64,000 bases of DNA from Curtobacterium sp. MCLR17_032 (GTDB taxonomy: Bacteria; Actinomycetota; Actinomycetes; Actinomycetales; Microbacteriaceae), in contig NZ_CP126268.1 in the NCBI RefSeq assembly GCF_003234795.2, positions 930,001 through 994,000 on the forward strand, given 5' to 3'. Below, one piece after another: positions 34,192 to 44,400 of the stretch. Position numbers and translations under genes: made by a program. Each line of letters opens with the position of its first letter. The first letter of the stretch is position 1. A model generated the notes under the pieces. The model was not told the origin of the DNA. It ran no database searches and was given only the letters and a program-made list of their open reading frames with translations.

Positions 34192-35064
34192 GTGCCTGAT
34201 CCGTTCATCGACCTGCACGCTCACTCGAGCGTCTCCGACGGCACCGAGCGCCCGGGGGAGCTGGTCCGGGCCGCTGCGGCCAGCGGCCTCGACGGCGTCG
34301 CCCTGACCGACCACGACACCACCGCGGGCTGGCACGAGGCCGCCGAAGCCGTCCGGCAGCTGCCGATGACGCTGGTGCCCGGGCTCGAGCTCAGCACCCG
34401 GATCGGCTGGCGGAGCGTGCACGTGCTCGGCTACCTGGTCGACCCGGAGGACCCGGGTCTCGTCGCCGAGACCACCGCGATCCGTGACGGCCGCCTCACC
34501 CGCGCCCGCAGCATGGTCGACGCGATCGGCCGCGACCACCCGATCACCTGGGACGACGTCCTGGCCGAGTCGAGCGAGGGGGCCACCATCGGCCGCCCGC
34601 ACATCGCCGACGCGCTGGTGCGGCTCGGCCTCGAGTCCGACCGCAGCGCGGCGTTCCGCGGCATCCTCCACCCGTCCTCCGGCTACTACCAGCCGCACGA
34701 CGCCCCGTCGCCGCTGCGTGGCGTCGAGCTCATCCGTGCCGCCGGTGGGGTGCCCGTGATCGCCCACCCGGCAGCGTCGTCCCGGGGGATCGTGATCGAC
34801 GAGCCGATGCTCCGCGAACTCGTCGACGCGGGTCTCGCCGGCCTGGAGGTCGACCACCGCGAGAACCAGGCACACGGCAAGCGCACCCTGCTGGACTGGA
34901 CCCAGCAGTTCGGTCTCTTCGTCACCGGGTCGAGCGACTACCACGGCGAGGGCAAGCCGAACCGCCTCGGCGAGCACCGCACGTGCCGCCGGTCGTTCGA
35001 CGCGATCGTCGAGCAGGCCACCGGCAGCGAGCCGGTCGTCGGGCCGGGGTCGCGGCTGTCCTGA
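34192..35064 (+). CDS. PHP domain phosphoesterase
   Basis: Metal-dependent phosphoesterase of 290 residues, in the family of 3',5'-nucleoside bisphosphate phosphatases (RNase AM-like). PHP metal motifs in order: DLHAHSSVSDG (His9, His11), TDHDT near residue 40, a Glu-containing PGLELST near 65, HRENQ and SDYHGEG near 243. The GTG follows a TAGCAT box by six bases (leaderless). It converges on the helicase gene with a hairpin between. Nucleotide or oligoribonucleotide substrate is inferred from the family. Confidence 0.88.
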   Translation: MPDPFIDLHAHSSVSDGTERPGELVRAAAASGLDGVALTDHDTTAGWHEAAEAVRQLPMTLVPGLELSTRIGWRSVHVLGYLVDPEDPGLVAETTAIRDGRLTRARSMVDAIGRDHPITWDDVLAESSEGATIGRPHIADALVRLGLESDRSAAFRGILHPSSGYYQPHDAPSPLRGVELIRAAGGVPVIAHPAASSRGIVIDEPMLRELVDAGLAGLEVDHRENQAHGKRTLLDWTQQFGLFVTGSSDYHGEGKPNRLGEHRTCRRSFDAIVEQATGSEPVVGPGSRLS

Positions 35065-35175
35065 AGCGGCGGGCCTGACCCGGCTGGGCACGACCCGGGC
35101 TGGCCGGACGCGGTCCTGCGGGCCCGGCCACGGGCCTCCCGTCCGCACGACGCGGACCGGACCGTGGCACGACGA

Positions 35176-35203
35176 CGGCCCCGTCACCGAGGTGACGGGG
35201 CCG
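35176..35203. terminator. Hairpin between PHP gene and helicase gene
   Basis: CGGCCCCGTCACC (35176-35188) pairs with GGTGACGGGGCCG (35191-35203). A lone half of the GACGGGAGGC family (GGGCCTCCCGTCCG) lies just upstream at 35132-35145. Confidence 0.7.
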
Positions 35204-35218
35204 ATCGACCTGGAGGTG

Positions 35219-36799
35219 CTACTCGCCGTCCGCGGAACCCTGCGGTGCCGAGGCGGTCGCCTCCGACGATCCGCTGCCGCCACGGCGGCGACGGCGGCGA
35301 CGACGCTTCTGCGTTCCGTCACCCGACTCGTCACCGGCGGCGGGAGCCGGAGCACCCTCGACCGTGCCAGCGGCGGTGGTGACGTCCTGCGCGTCCTCGG
35401 CGGGCGCGGTGCGCTCCGCTGCCGGACGGTCACCGGAGCCGCGACGCGAGCCGGACGACTCCGACCCGGCGGACCGGGTGCGGTTCCGCGACCGGGAATC
35501 GCCGGCGCTGCCAGAACGCGAGCCGGAGTCGGAGCGCGAGTCGGAGCCCGAGCGCGAGCCCGATCGCGAACCGGCCGACGACTTCTCGGTGCCGGCGGTG
35601 GCGGCGTGCGAGGTCGTGCCGGGCAGGCGGCCCTTGGTGCCGACCGGGATGTCCAGGTCGGTGAACAGGTGCGGGGACGACGAGTACGTCTCGACGGGCT
35701 CGGGGATGCCGAACTCGAGCGCCTTGTCGATCAGCGTCCACTTGTGCAGATCGTCCCAGTCGACGAACGTGACCGCGATGCCGGTCTTGCCGGCACGGCC
35801 GGTGCGACCGGCGCGGTGCAGGTACGTGTCCGGGTCGTCCGGGATCGTGTGGTTGATGACGTGCGTGACGTCGTCCACGTCGATGCCACGGGCGGCGACG
35901 TCGGTCGCGATGAGGACGTCGCGCTTGCCGGCCTTGAAGGCGGCCATCGCACGCTCGCGCTGCTCCTGGTTGAGGTCACCGTGGACGGCGGCGGCGTTGA
36001 AGCCGCGGTCCTTCAGCTCCTCGACGATGCGGGCAGCGGCACGCTTGGTGCGCGTGAAGATGACGGTCTTGCCGCGACCCTCGGCCTGGAGGATGCGGGC
36101 GATGACCTCGTCCTTGTCCAGGGAGTGCGCGCGGTAGATGACGTGCTTGATGTTCGCCTGCATGAGACCCTCGTCGGGGTCCGTCGCGCGGATGTGCACC
36201 GGACGCGACATGAAGCGGCGGGCCAGCGCGACGATCGGTGCCGGCATCGTCGCCGAGAACAGCATCGTGTGCCGCACCTCGGGCACGGCCTGGAAGATCC
36301 GCTCGATGTCCGAGAGGAACCCGAGGTCGAGCATGCGGTCGGCCTCGTCGAGGACGATCTCCTGCACGTGCGAGAGGTCGAGGAGACGCTGGCGCTGCAG
36401 GTCGATGAGACGACCGGGCGTCCCGACGACGATCTGCGCGCCGGCCTTGAGCTGCTCGACCTGGCCCTCGTACGCCTTGCCGCCGTAGATCGAGACGAGC
36501 TTGGTCGGACGGTTCACCATCGCGGACTCGAGGTCCTCGCTCACCTGCACGGCGAGCTCGCGGGTGGGGACGACGACGAGCGCCTTCACACCCGGTGCGG
36601 GGTCGGCGCCGATGCGCTGGATCAGCGGCAGGCCGAACCCGAAGGTCTTGCCGGTGCCGGTCTTGGCCTGACCGATGATGTCCTGGCCGGTCAGGGCGAG
36701 CGGGATCGTCTGCTGCTGGATCGGGAAGGGCTCGATGATGCCCTTGCTCGCGAGCGCATCGACGATGTCCTGCTCGATCTGGAGTTCTGAGAAAGTCAA
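35219..36799 (-). CDS. DEAD-box ATP-dependent RNA helicase with SR-like tail
   Basis: RNA helicase of 526 residues. Q motif PFPIQQQTIP, motif I AKTGTGKT near residue 47, motif II DEAD (VLDEADRMLDLGF) near 150, motif III SAT near 180 and motif VI HRAGRTGRAG. From about residue 395 the tail is disordered: Ser/Arg repeats (SRSGSRSGSDSRSDSGS), then acidic/Ala-rich sequence, then a basic patch (KRRRRRRRRGG). The start is TTG at 36799 (MTFSELQIEQD); an AGGGTG lies about 10 bases upstream. No in-frame ATG or GTG fits better. Likely role in ribosome assembly or RNA decay. Confidence 0.92.
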   Translation of the reverse strand: MTFSELQIEQDIVDALASKGIIEPFPIQQQTIPLALTGQDIIGQAKTGTGKTFGFGLPLIQRIGADPAPGVKALVVVPTRELAVQVSEDLESAMVNRPTKLVSIYGGKAYEGQVEQLKAGAQIVVGTPGRLIDLQRQRLLDLSHVQEIVLDEADRMLDLGFLSDIERIFQAVPEVRHTMLFSATMPAPIVALARRFMSRPVHIRATDPDEGLMQANIKHVIYRAHSLDKDEVIARILQAEGRGKTVIFTRTKRAAARIVEELKDRGFNAAAVHGDLNQEQRERAMAAFKAGKRDVLIATDVAARGIDVDDVTHVINHTIPDDPDTYLHRAGRTGRAGKTGIAVTFVDWDDLHKWTLIDKALEFGIPEPVETYSSSPHLFTDLDIPVGTKGRLPGTTSHAATAGTEKSSAGSRSGSRSGSDSRSDSGSRSGSAGDSRSRNRTRSAGSESSGSRRGSGDRPAAERTAPAEDAQDVTTAAGTVEGAPAPAAGDESGDGTQKRRRRRRRRGGSGSSEATASAPQGSADGE

Positions 36800-36884
36800 A
36801 GAAGTTCACCCTGTTCGTGGGGAGGAGTCCGGGCCAGTCTACCGACGTGCCGGAGGGGTATCACCCGACCCGTATGCTGGGCGG

Positions 36885-37598
36885 GTGGTGTCGTGGTGGA
36901 ACCGGAAGCGTGCTGGGCAACTCGCTGCAACCTGGCTCGCGTCGCGGAACCCGCGCAGCGGGACCGTCGAGCGTCTGCAGTTGGACAACGTCAGCCCTGA
37001 GCTGGACGTCTACCTCGGCCAGGCGGCCTACCTGCAGCTGTCGCTGTACGAGACCATGGGCCGTGCCGGCGCCGGTGCGCCGACGCTCTCGGGCCGTCTG
37101 GTCACCGGGGTGCTCGCGACGACCGCTCTCGAGCGGCACCGTGCCATCGTGGCCGAGATCGAGCGTGGCGGCAAGGAGCCAGCCGATCTGATGGCCCCGC
37201 ACCGGGACGCGATCGATCGTTTCCTCGAGCGCACGAGCGGTGCCGACTGGTACGAGTCGATGCTTACCGGGTACGTCACCGCCGGCATCCTCAACGACCT
37301 GTTCGCCAACCTGCTGCGGTCGCTGCCGATCGACGTGCGGCAGCGCCTGCGCACGGTGTTCGACACCCGCGAAGAGCCCGCGGTGGTCGAGGAACTGACC
37401 GCCCGCATCGACGAGGACCCGGTCGTGGCGTCCCGTCTGGCGATGTGGGGCCGACGGCTCGTTGGCGACACGCTGCTCGTGGCCCGGTCGGCGCTGGCGT
37501 CCCACGCCCGGGAGGACCAGGAGCGGCTCGAGCCGGTCTGGACCGAACTCATCGCGGCGCACACCCGCCGGATGGACGCCCTCGGGCTGACCGCCTGA
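36885..37598 (+). CDS. Ferritin-like fold protein, MiaE-type tRNA hydroxylase-like
   Basis: About 237 residues, mostly helical. It resembles the actinobacterial MiaE_2-like ferritin-fold proteins: ELDVYLGQAAYLQLSLYETM, TALERHRAIVAEI, GYVTAGILNDLFANLL, then a late helix LEPVWTELIAAHTRRMDALG. A Glu/His set for a di-iron site is plausible but I cannot place all ligands. GTG at 36885 (or 36888) follows a TATGCT box by six bases, so it is leaderless. The 3' end runs into GACCGCCT repeats. Enzymatic role unproven. Confidence 0.78.
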   Translation: MVSWWNRKRAGQLAATWLASRNPRSGTVERLQLDNVSPELDVYLGQAAYLQLSLYETMGRAGAGAPTLSGRLVTGVLATTALERHRAIVAEIERGGKEPADLMAPHRDAIDRFLERTSGADWYESMLTGYVTAGILNDLFANLLRSLPIDVRQRLRTVFDTREEPAVVEELTARIDEDPVVASRLAMWGRRLVGDTLLVARSALASHAREDQERLEPVWTELIAAHTRRMDALGLTA

Positions 37599-37642
37599 CC
37601 GCCTGACCGTCTGATGGCCTGGCCGTCCGATGGCCTGGCCGA
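37588..37642. repeat. Short tandem repeats at the end of the MiaE-like gene
   Basis: CTGACCGCC is repeated (CTGACCGCCTGACCGCCTGACCGTC, crossing the stop), then GATGGCCTGGCCG twice. It fills the gap to the convergent gene that ends at 37672. Confidence 0.55.
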
Positions 37643-37671
37643 GCGCCGGCGGTGTCGTGGCCGCAGCTGCG

Positions 37672-37968
37672 CTAGGCGCCCTGCTTGACCATCCGCTCGT
37701 AGTGCGCGTCGTCCGCTGCGGTGCGGCGTCGGCCCAGCACCACCTCGACGACGAGCGCGGCGGCGGCGGCAGCCACCAGGGCGACGACCCAGATCCAGGT
37801 CCCGCCGTACGACCAGCCGGCCCAGGTCAGGGCCTCCCACAGGACGGCCGCCACGATGCCGCCGACCACGGGGCCGATCAGCACCCCACGGGTCATGCGC
37901 CAGGGCACGACGACGTGGGCGACCGCCCCGAGGAGGATCCCGCCGAGCACGGCGAAGAGGAGCTCCAT
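37672..37968 (-). CDS. Small membrane protein, about three helices
   Basis: 98 residues, with hydrophobic stretches LLFAVLGGILLGAVAHVVVP, GVLIGPVVGGIVAAVLWEAL and WIWVVALVAAAAAALVVEVV, then a charged tail (GRRRTAADDAHYERMVKQ). It starts ten bases after the DUF3107 stop and has no clear ribosome site, so it is probably coupled. No family assigned. Confidence 0.7.
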   Translation of the reverse strand: MELLFAVLGGILLGAVAHVVVPWRMTRGVLIGPVVGGIVAAVLWEALTWAGWSYGGTWIWVVALVAAAAAALVVEVVLGRRRTAADDAHYERMVKQGA

Positions 37969-37978
37969 GCGGGGAGCG

Positions 37979-38203
37979 TCAGGCGAAGAAGCCGATGCGG
38001 CGCGACTCTTCGGCGCCCACCTCGACGTACGCGAGCGATCCGACCGGCACGATGAACCGGCGGCCCTTGTCGTCGGTGAGGGAGATGTGCGTCGCCTTGG
38101 CCGCGAGCGCGTCAGCCACGGCGGTCTCGATCTCGTCGGCGGTCTGCGCCGTCTCGAAACTGATCTCGCGGGGGCTGTTGATGATGCCGATCTTGATGTC
38201 CAC
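37979..38203 (-). CDS. DUF3107 family protein
   Basis: 74-residue conserved actinobacterial protein (MDIKIGIINSPREISFE, DKGRRFIVPVGSLAYVEVG, RRIGFFA). It corresponds to DUF3107, with no known function. The GTG at 38203 follows a TAGGGT box (reverse strand of 38210-38215) by six bases, a leaderless layout. It is divergent from the adnA gene. Confidence 0.9.
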   Translation of the reverse strand: MDIKIGIINSPREISFETAQTADEIETAVADALAAKATHISLTDDKGRRFIVPVGSLAYVEVGAEESRRIGFFA

Positions 38204-38322
38204 GACCTCACCCTAGTCGAGCGTCCCCGGGCGGCCCGGAGCGTTCGCCGCGGGCGCACGGCCGCGTCCGCACCCCGGCGCGGGCGGCCCGGGATGTCGG
38301 CTGCGGTGGGTACCGTACGACC

Positions 38323-41300
38323 GTGCCACCGACCACCCTGACGCCCGCGCCGGACCTCGGCTCGGTCGCGCGCGCACTGGTCGACGACCCGGCGCAGCAG
38401 GCGGTGCTCGCCCTGCCCGACGGGGTGCACGCGGCGGTCATCGGCGCTCCGGGGACCGGCAAGACGAGCACGTTGACGCGGCTCGTGGCCGACCGGTCCG
38501 CCCGCCCCGGCGCGATCGACCCCTCCGGGCACGGCACCGTCCTCGCGCTGACCTCGGCGCGTGTCGCCGCGACCGCACTCCGCGACCGTCTGGCGGCCGC
38601 CGTCGACCGGGTCACGCCGGGCGCCCTGGCACGGACGGTCAACTCCCTCGCCTTCCAGGTGGTGGCGCACGCGGCCTCGGTCCAGGGGCAGGAGGCACCG
38701 ACCCTGCTGACCGGCGGCGAACAGGACCGGATCATCGCGGACCTCCTGGACGGCCACGAACTCGACGGCACCGGACCGGACTGGCCGGCGCCGATCACCG
38801 AGGTGGTCCGCGAGCGGGCCGGCTTCCGCACGGCGCTCCGCGACCTGATGATGCGCGCGGTCGCCGCCGGCATCGAACCCGACGACATGCGCGAGCTCGG
38901 CGACGACACCGGTCACCCCGAGTGGCGGGCGGTGGGCGACTTCGTCGACGAGTACCGCGCGGCCGTCACCGCCTTCCGGTCGACCAGCCTGGACGCCGCC
39001 GAACTCGTCGCCTTCGCGACCGCGGCAGTGCTCCGGGGGGACCTGCCGCCCGCCGTCGCCGCACTCCGTCTGGTGGTCGTCGACGACGTGCAGGAACTCG
39101 TCGAGGGCGAGATCGCCCTGCTCGGCGCCCTGGCCCGCTCCGGCGTGCAGGTCGTCGCGTTCGGGGACCCGGACATCGCCGCCTCCGCCTTCCGCGGCGG
39201 CGTCCCGGACGTCCTCGGCCGCCTCGGGCCACGGCTCGGCGTCCCGCAGGTCCAGGAGATCGTCCTCGGCACCGTGCACCGGCACGCGGCCCCGATCCGC
39301 GCGCTGGTCACCGGCATCACCGGGCGGATCGGCACCGCGGCTGCCGGTCGACAGCGGGCGGCCCTCGCCCGGGAGGCCCGTGGCCGCTCCGACGCCGTCC
39401 TGCACCTGGAAGCCCCCAGCCGTTCCGCGATGGTGGCCGCCGTGGCGAGACGTCTCCGCGAACACCGGCTGCTCGACGGCGTCCCGTGGCACCGCATGGT
39501 CGTCGTCACCCGCAGCGGTGCCGCGATCCCCGAACTGGTCCGGGCGCTCTCGGTGGCCGAGGTCCCCGCGACCGCCGGTGCCGCACCGACCCGCCCGCGG
39601 GACGACACGGCCTCCCGGACCCTGGTCGACGCCGCGGCCGTCGCGCTCGGGGTGCTCCCGCTCGACGCCGACCTGGCGACGTCGTTCGCCACCGGACCGC
39701 TCGGCGGGCTGGACACCCTGGCGATCCGTCGGCTGCGGCTGGCCCTCCGGCGGGAAGAGCTCGCCGGCGGTGGGACCCGGACGGCCGACGAACTGCTCGT
39801 CGACGCGCTCGGCGCCCCGGAACGCCTGGCCACGATCGACGCCGCCTTCGCCCGCCGTGCGATGCGGCTGGCCACGAGCTTCGTGACCGCCCGGCAGGAC
39901 GCCGAGTCGGGGGCGAGCATCGAGGAGATCCTCTGGGGCCTCTGGGAACGCAGCGGCCTGGCCGGGGTGTGGCGCTCACAGTCCGTCGCCGGTGGGGTGG
40001 GCGCGGCCGAGGCCGACCGGCACCTCGACGCCGTGGTCGGGCTGTTCACCGCCGCGAAGCGCTTCGTCGAGCGGACGCCGGACGCGCCGGCGCGGGTGTT
40101 CGTCGACGACCTCCTCGGCGCCGACCTGCCGGAGGACTCGATCGGGCCGGACCGGACCGCCGGACGGGTCCGCGTGCTGACCCCCTCCGCCACGGTCGGA
40201 CTGGAGTGTGACGTCGTGGTGGTCACGGGCCTCCAGGACGGCGTCTGGCCGAACTCGCGGGTGCGCGGCAGCCTGCTCGACCCGGACGGGCTGGTCCGGG
40301 CGGCGGCGGGGATCCCGCACTCGCCCACCGACGACCGGGCGGCGGTGATCGGTGACGAGCTCCGGCTGTTCGTGCGGGCGGTGTCCCGCGCGACGACCCA
40401 GGTGGTGATCGCGACCGTCGCGAACGACGACGAGTCACCGTCGCCGTTCGTGCGGCTGGTGCCGGTGCCGCCGGACCGGCAGGCGTCCGCGCACCCGCTG
40501 TCGTTGCGCGGGCTGGCCGGGTCGCTGCGCCGTCGGGTGGTGGCGACCGGGGACCACGAGGCGGCCTCGGCGCTGGCCCGTCTGGCGGCCGAGGACGTCC
40601 CCGGTGCGTCGCCCGACGACTGGTACGGCATCGTGGAACCGACGACCGACGCGCCCCTGGTCGACCTCGACGCGGAACCGGTCGTGCCCGACGTCGGCGA
40701 GGACGAGGACGGGGCCGCCGCCGAGCCGGTGCCGGCGACGGTGGCGGTGTCGCCCTCCCGGATCGGCACGTTCGAGGAGTGTCCGGTGCACTGGTTCGCG
40801 CAGACGTTCGGCGGCGGTGCCCCGAGCCCGGCGATGGGCATCGGGACGATCGTGCACGAGGCGATGGAACACGCGACCGACGTCGACGTCGAGTCGCTGT
40901 GGCACCGGGTCGAGGAACGGTGGGACGAGCTGACCTTCGAGTCGCCGTGGGTCGCGGACCGTGAGCGTGCCCGCACCCGGCGGATGATCGAGGGGCTCAG
41001 TGACTACCTGCGGACCTTCGCCAGCGCCGGCCGACGGGTGCTCGGCGCCGAGGCATCGTTCGCCCTCGTGACCGGCCCGGCGCGGGTGCGGGGGAGCATC
41101 GACCGCATCGAGGTCGACCCCGAGGGCCGGATCAGCATCGTCGACCTGAAGACCGGCCGCGTCATGCCGAGCGAGAAGAACGACATGCCCGCACACCCGC
41201 AGCTCGCCGCGTACCAGCTCGCGGTCGCCGACGGTGCGGTCGAGGGCGTGCCGGAGGGTGCGGACACCACCGACGCCCGACTCGTCTTCGTGCAGAACCC

Positions 41301-41499
41301 CAAGGGCGCGCACGCCTACTCCGAGCGGACGCAGCGGGCCCTCGACCCGGAATCGCGCGAGGCCTACCGCGAACGCCTGCACACCGTCGCACGCGGCATG
41401 GCCGGACGGACGTTCCTGGCGAACGTCGACGACCACTGCGACCGGGCCCGCACCGGCACCGAGTGCCGCATCCACGTGGTGGGCGAGGTGACCTGGTGA
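38323..41499 (+). CDS. adnA: Helicase-nuclease subunit, AdnA-like
   Basis: UvrD/Rep-family helicase joined to a RecB-type nuclease, 1058 residues, matching the length of mycobacterial AdnA. Walker A is GAPGTGKT near residue 43. Helicase motifs include VVVDDVQELVEGE (weak motif II) and a late VVVTGLQDGVWPN. The nuclease domain shows IVDLKTGR near 939 and QLAAYQLAV. Cysteines occur in FEECPVHW and the C-terminal HCDRARTGTEC. The GTG follows a TACCGT box by six bases (leaderless). adnB starts in its stop codon. The pair would resect double-strand breaks. Confidence 0.9.
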   Translation: MPPTTLTPAPDLGSVARALVDDPAQQAVLALPDGVHAAVIGAPGTGKTSTLTRLVADRSARPGAIDPSGHGTVLALTSARVAATALRDRLAAAVDRVTPGALARTVNSLAFQVVAHAASVQGQEAPTLLTGGEQDRIIADLLDGHELDGTGPDWPAPITEVVRERAGFRTALRDLMMRAVAAGIEPDDMRELGDDTGHPEWRAVGDFVDEYRAAVTAFRSTSLDAAELVAFATAAVLRGDLPPAVAALRLVVVDDVQELVEGEIALLGALARSGVQVVAFGDPDIAASAFRGGVPDVLGRLGPRLGVPQVQEIVLGTVHRHAAPIRALVTGITGRIGTAAAGRQRAALAREARGRSDAVLHLEAPSRSAMVAAVARRLREHRLLDGVPWHRMVVVTRSGAAIPELVRALSVAEVPATAGAAPTRPRDDTASRTLVDAAAVALGVLPLDADLATSFATGPLGGLDTLAIRRLRLALRREELAGGGTRTADELLVDALGAPERLATIDAAFARRAMRLATSFVTARQDAESGASIEEILWGLWERSGLAGVWRSQSVAGGVGAAEADRHLDAVVGLFTAAKRFVERTPDAPARVFVDDLLGADLPEDSIGPDRTAGRVRVLTPSATVGLECDVVVVTGLQDGVWPNSRVRGSLLDPDGLVRAAAGIPHSPTDDRAAVIGDELRLFVRAVSRATTQVVIATVANDDESPSPFVRLVPVPPDRQASAHPLSLRGLAGSLRRRVVATGDHEAASALARLAAEDVPGASPDDWYGIVEPTTDAPLVDLDAEPVVPDVGEDEDGAAAEPVPATVAVSPSRIGTFEECPVHWFAQTFGGGAPSPAMGIGTIVHEAMEHATDVDVESLWHRVEERWDELTFESPWVADRERARTRRMIEGLSDYLRTFASAGRRVLGAEASFALVTGPARVRGSIDRIEVDPEGRISIVDLKTGRVMPSEKNDMPAHPQLAAYQLAVADGAVEGVPEGADTTDARLVFVQNPKGAHAYSERTQRALDPESREAYRERLHTVARGMAGRTFLANVDDHCDRARTGTECRIHVVGEVTW

Positions 41500-44400
41500 G
41501 CGACGAGACCACGGTTGCGGCTGCGGAAGTCGCCCCGACGGGAGGCGCGGTGCCGGACGAGCGTCCGGCCCGCCGCCGGTACGGGGCCGACGAGATCGCC
41601 GACGCCCTGGGCAAGCCCCGACCGACCGCGCAGCAGCGTGCCGTCATCGAGTCCCCGCTCGCCCCGGCCCTGGTGGTCGCGGGCGCCGGCAGCGGGAAGA
41701 CCGAGACGATGGCCTCCCGGGTCGTCTGGCTGCTCGCGAACGGCTTCGTGCAGCCCGACCAGGTGCTCGGGCTGACCTTCACCCGCAAGGCCGCCGGTGA
41801 GCTCGGCGTCCGCATCAACGACCGGATCGGCGCGCTCGAGGACGTCGGGTTGATCGAGACCGGCGACGCCTTCCTCGCACCCACCGTGTCCACCTACAAC
41901 GCGTTCGCGAACGCCGTCTTCCGCGAGAACGCCCTGCTCGTCGGGCGGGACGGCGAGTCCCAGGTGCTCACCGAACCCTCGGCGTGGCAGCTCGCCAGAC
42001 GGGTCGTCGTCGCCGCACGGGACGACCGGCTCGCGGGCCTCGACCGGAACGTCGACACCATCACCGCCGCGGTCGTCGCGCTCGCCGGGGCCGCCTCCGA
42101 GCACCTCGTCGACCCGGCCGACCTCCGCCGGTTCGCGATCGACTTCGGCGACCTGCTCGAACTGCCGGGCTCCAGCCGCGGCACGCCCTACAGGGCCGTC
42201 ACCGACGCCGTCGCCGCGATCGGCTCCCTCGAACCGCTCGCCGACCTGGTCGAGGAGTTCCGCCGCCAGAAAGTCGACCGCGGCTTCGTCGAGTTCTCGG
42301 ACCAGATCGCCCTGGCGCTCGCCGCCGCGGACGCAGCACCGCGGGTGGCCGACGACCTGCGCTCCCGGTTCGCCGTGGTGCTGCTCGACGAGTACCAGGA
42401 CACCTCGGTCGTGCAGACCCGCTTCCTGGCACGGCTGTTCCGCGACCACCCGGTGATGGCGGTCGGTGACCCGCACCAGTCCATCTACGGCTTCCGCGGG
42501 GCGAGCGCCGCGAACCTCGCACGGTTCCCGGCCGACTTCGGCGATGCGGCCGGCGAACCGGTCGTCACCTACGCCCTGTCGACCAGCTGGCGGAACCCGA
42601 TCGACGTGCTGGCCGCCGCGAACGCCGTCGTCGAGCCGCTCTCGAGCGCGTCCGAGGTCCAGGTGGAGCGCCTCGAACCACGCCCCGGCGCCGACCGCGG
42701 GACCGTCGGCGTGGTGTTCCCGGAGACCCTGCCCGAAGAAGCCGACGCGGTGGCCGCCTGGTTCGCCGACCACCGGACCCGGAACCCCGGCGGGTCGATG
42801 GCGCTGCTGCTCCGCGCCCGGAAGGACCTCTCCGCGTTCACGGCGGCGCTCGGTGCCCGGGCGGTGCCGTACCACGTGCTCGGCACCGGGGGTCTGCTGC
42901 AGCGGCCGGAGATCGTCGACCTGGTGGCGTGCCTCCGCGTGCTGCACGACCCCGCCGCGGGCAACGACCTCATCCGTCTGCTCGCCGGGGCACGGTGGCG
43001 GATCGGCGCGGCCGACATCGTCGCGCTGCACGGCCTGGCCCGCTGGCTGTTCGGCCGCGACCACACGCACCGACGCCTCGACGACGAGGTCACCGCGGCG
43101 TTCCGGGCCTCGGTCGCCGCGGGGGAGCACGGGTCCGTCGTCGACGCGCTCGACTTCGTCACGACCGCGCCCGACGACCACTCGGCGCTCGACGCGATCA
43201 GCCCGGCCGGCCGGGAGCGCATGCGGGCACTCGGTGCGCAGCTGTCCTCGTTGCGGTCCCGTGCCGGCGGCGACCTGGTCGACTTCGTCACACTCGTGGT
43301 GCAGGAGATGCGGCTCGACATCGAGGTCAGCGCGCACGAGCAGGGCGGCTCCGCGTACCTCGACGCCTTCGTCGACGAGCTGAGCGGGTTCGTGCAGACC
43401 GACGACCGGGCCGACCTCGGCGCGTTCCTCGGCTGGATCGACGCCGCCGCGCGCCGCGACGACATGGGGCCGCGCTCCGAGGAACCCGAGGGCGGCACCG
43501 TCCAGATCCTCACCATCCACGGGTCGAAGGGGCTCGAGTGGGACGCGGTCGCCGTGCCCCGGATGGTCGAGGGCGGACTGCCGGCCCGGCCGCAGGAGGG
43601 CTCGACCGGCTGGCTCGGCTTCGGCCGGCTGCCGTACGAGTTCCGCGGTGACGCCGACGAGCTGCCACGCCTGGCCTGGCGGGGACAGGAGACCCAGAAG
43701 GACGTCGTCGACGCGATCGACGCCTTCAAGGACGAGGTCAAGGCGCGGAACGAGGACGAGGAACGCCGGCTGACCTACGTCGCGCTGACCCGGTCGAAGC
43801 ACGAACTGCTCGTCAGCGGATCGTCCTGGTCGACCGGCGTGAAGCCCACCGCGCCGAGCCGGTACCTGCACGACCTGGTCGAGGCCGGGGTGCTCGCCGC
43901 GGACCGGATCCCGGACGGCACGACCCACGAATCGAACCCGCTCGGCGACCAGGGAGCGTCGCAGACCTGGCCGCACGTGCCCTTCGGCTCCCGCGGGCCG
44001 CGGGTGCTCGCCGCGGCGGACCGGGTCCGGAACGCGAACCCCGGTGCCGCCGGCCGGTACGCCGCCGACATCGACCTGCTGCTCGCGGAACGACGGGCCT
44101 CGCGGTCGGCCGCCCACCAGGTCGTCGTCCCGCACCGGGTGCCGGCGTCCGGCTTCAAGGACTACCTCGGTGAGCCCGACAAGGTGGCCGAGCGGCTGCG
44201 CCGACCGATGCCGGAACGCCCCTACCGGGCGACACGTCTCGGCACGCTGTTCCACCAGTGGGTCGAGCAGCGCGCCCGCGGCGAGGCCCCGGCAGCGCTC
44301 GGCGGCTGGGACGGCGGGTTCGACGCGTGGGCCGGCGAGCTCGACCTGGATCCCGACGAGACGACCGAGGGTGGTCCGGCCGCGGCCGGCGAGGTCCCGG

